In this document: positions 32,840-33,525 of the stretch, in pieces
Position numbering within the stretch: position 1 is the stretch's first letter
Layout: every line of letters begins with the position of its first letter
Assembly (NCBI GenBank): GCA_016282705.1
Contig: JAEELO010000050.1
Coordinates: 1-33,525, forward strand
Source: Candidatus Gastranaerophilales bacterium
GTDB lineage: Bacteria; Cyanobacteriota; Vampirovibrionia; Gastranaerophilales; Gastranaerophilaceae
Reading direction: 5' to 3'
DNA length: 33,525 bases
Position numbers and translations under genes: made by a program
The notes under the pieces: generated by a model
Seen by the model: the letters and a program-made list of their open reading frames with translations, nothing else
The model's database searches: none
Told to the model about the DNA's origin: nothing

Positions 32840-33286
32840 ATGAAAAGGGCAATATTATCTATTTGTTTAATTATGGGGTTATCATTTGGCACATTGGCTT
32901 CCACATCTGCAGAACAAAAGATTGCAGTTGTTGATATCCAAGCAGTTGTAGCTAAATCTGCTCAGGTACAAGCCTTAAAGAAAGAACAACAAGCAAAAAT
33001 CCAAGATTTGGAAAATTGGTTAAAAACAGCACAAGGTGATGTGGAAAAACAAAAAACACAAGAGAACAAAGAAAAGTTACTCAAAAAATACAACGCCGAT
33101 TTTGCAAAGAAAAAAGAAGACATTGCAAAAGACTATCAAACAAGATTGCAAGCTGTTGACAAAAGCATAACAGAAACTATTGCTACAACAGCAAGGGCTA
33201 AAGGTTATAATATGGTTATATCAAAAGGAATTGTATTGTATGGTGGAGATGACATCACACTAGATGTCCAGAAAGTAGTAAAGTAG
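32840..33286 (+). CDS. Skp/OmpH-like periplasmic protein, second copy
   Basis: A 148-residue paralogue of the protein at 14181-14648. A signal peptide (about residues 1-24, MKRAILSICLIMGLSFGTLA...) precedes the OmpH core KIAVVDIQAVVAKSAQVQAL, a Gln/Lys/Glu-rich coiled coil (about 50-115) and the C-terminal NMVISKGIVLYGGDDIT. Core and C-terminal blocks align closely with the first copy, while the coiled coil has diverged (more Gln). AGGAAGG lies about 8 bases before the ATG. A DUF6941-like gene starts 9 bases after its stop, so this copy sits in a different operon context from the first. It probably acts on envelope proteins in transit. Confidence 0.88.
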   Translation: MKRAILSICLIMGLSFGTLASTSAEQKIAVVDIQAVVAKSAQVQALKKEQQAKIQDLENWLKTAQGDVEKQKTQENKEKLLKKYNADFAKKKEDIAKDYQTRLQAVDKSITETIATTARAKGYNMVISKGIVLYGGDDITLDVQKVVK

Positions 33287-33295
33287 AGGTGAATT

Positions 33296-33525
33296 ATGGC
33301 AGAATATTTAATTTTAGCGGAAAATATTACATTTAAAAACAACAAAATTAGTTGTATTAATATTTATGATAAATTATCAACTATTGCGATGCCGGCAGAA
33401 TTTAAATTCGATATGGCTATTATGTGCGGTCCAAATTGGTCCGTTGGGGAACACAAATTATCAGTCAAAGCAAAAGGTAGCAATGGCAAAGAAATTTCAA
33501 TCGGAGAATTAAATGTCAATATACC
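33296..33525 (+). CDS. DUF6941-like small protein (partial, C-terminus outside window)
   Basis: The frame from ATG 33296-33298 is open to the window edge (76 codons). The sequence (AEYLILAENITFKNNKISCI, NIYDKLSTIAMPAEFKF, then GEHKLSVKAKGSNGKEI) has the shape of the DUF6941 family: a short N-terminal strand, an NIYD-like block and an E-H-x-L beta-sandwich strand. That match is from memory and moderate. AGAGGTG lies 4 bases upstream of the ATG and it follows the Skp-like gene by 9 bases. No signal peptide is visible, so it is probably cytoplasmic. Function unknown. Confidence 0.65.
   Translation, partial: MAEYLILAENITFKNNKISCINIYDKLSTIAMPAEFKFDMAIMCGPNWSVGEHKLSVKAKGSNGKEISIGELNVNI

Noticed and set aside
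1-33525. CRISPR arrays, tRNA or rRNA genes, transposases and prophage genes
   Set aside because: No regularly spaced repeats, cloverleaf sequences, ribosomal RNA signatures, transposase motifs or phage structural genes were seen on either strand.

Overview
The window is AT-rich throughout, gene-dense, and encodes typical bacterial housekeeping proteins. Several traits fit the non-photosynthetic relatives of Cyanobacteria (Melainabacteria / Gastranaerophilales type, low-GC gut anaerobes): a MetK of cyanobacterial length, a plant/proteobacterial-type GshA paired with GshB, Skp-like periplasmic proteins that imply an outer membrane, and long uncharacterised proteins with a short S-F-x-G-like motif near the N-terminus. 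This assignment is inference; no rRNA or tRNA is present to settle it.

Layout. 1-818 is the start of glyQ, leaving the window on the left. 1129-2679 is an uncharacterised 516-residue protein. 2683-3961 holds a secreted lytic transglycosylase followed by an NrtR-like Nudix/winged-helix protein with a damaged Nudix box. 4089-6351 has a lone ribbon-helix-helix protein, an M20 peptidase and a dolichol-phosphate-mannose-synthase-like glycosyltransferase. 6462-10850 carries rpsO, metK and valS with clear promoters and terminators. 10920-14065 holds a membrane-anchored SGNH hydrolase and a gshB-gshA operon. 14181-16718 has a Skp/OmpH protein, then a ruvC / small membrane protein / mtnA operon whose promoter would give a leaderless ruvC mRNA. 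16775-19599 is a three-gene unit (helix-turn-helix protein, COG3581 CoA-dehydratase-activase relative, radical SAM/SPASM protein), with the last gene broken by a one-base frameshift. 19868-24334 carries gpmI, gatC, pyrG and era. Upstream of era, and overlapping it, is an unusual fusion of a cation-diffusion-facilitator transporter to the CBS-pair and CorC/HlyC domains of magnesium/cobalt efflux proteins (24321-26174).

26253-29977 is a tightly overlapping four-gene sugar operon: a PglD-like N-acyltransferase, a DUF849/BKACE beta-keto-acid cleavage enzyme, a WecE-type aminotransferase and a WecF-type transferase. Together they suggest synthesis and transfer of TDP-4-acylamido-4,6-dideoxygalactose (Fuc4NAc or an acyl variant). 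The BKACE gene is out of place in such a pathway and may supply or process the acyl group. This operon and the CDF-CorC fusion are the best candidates for new biology here.

29978-32839 is a low-coding, rearranged zone. It has gene remnants head-to-head on the left (30048-30441) and tail-to-tail on the right (32430-32640), clustered inverted repeats (30473-30786), and one intact polytopic membrane protein (30933-32243). The window ends with a second Skp/OmpH paralogue and the beginning of a small DUF6941-like gene.
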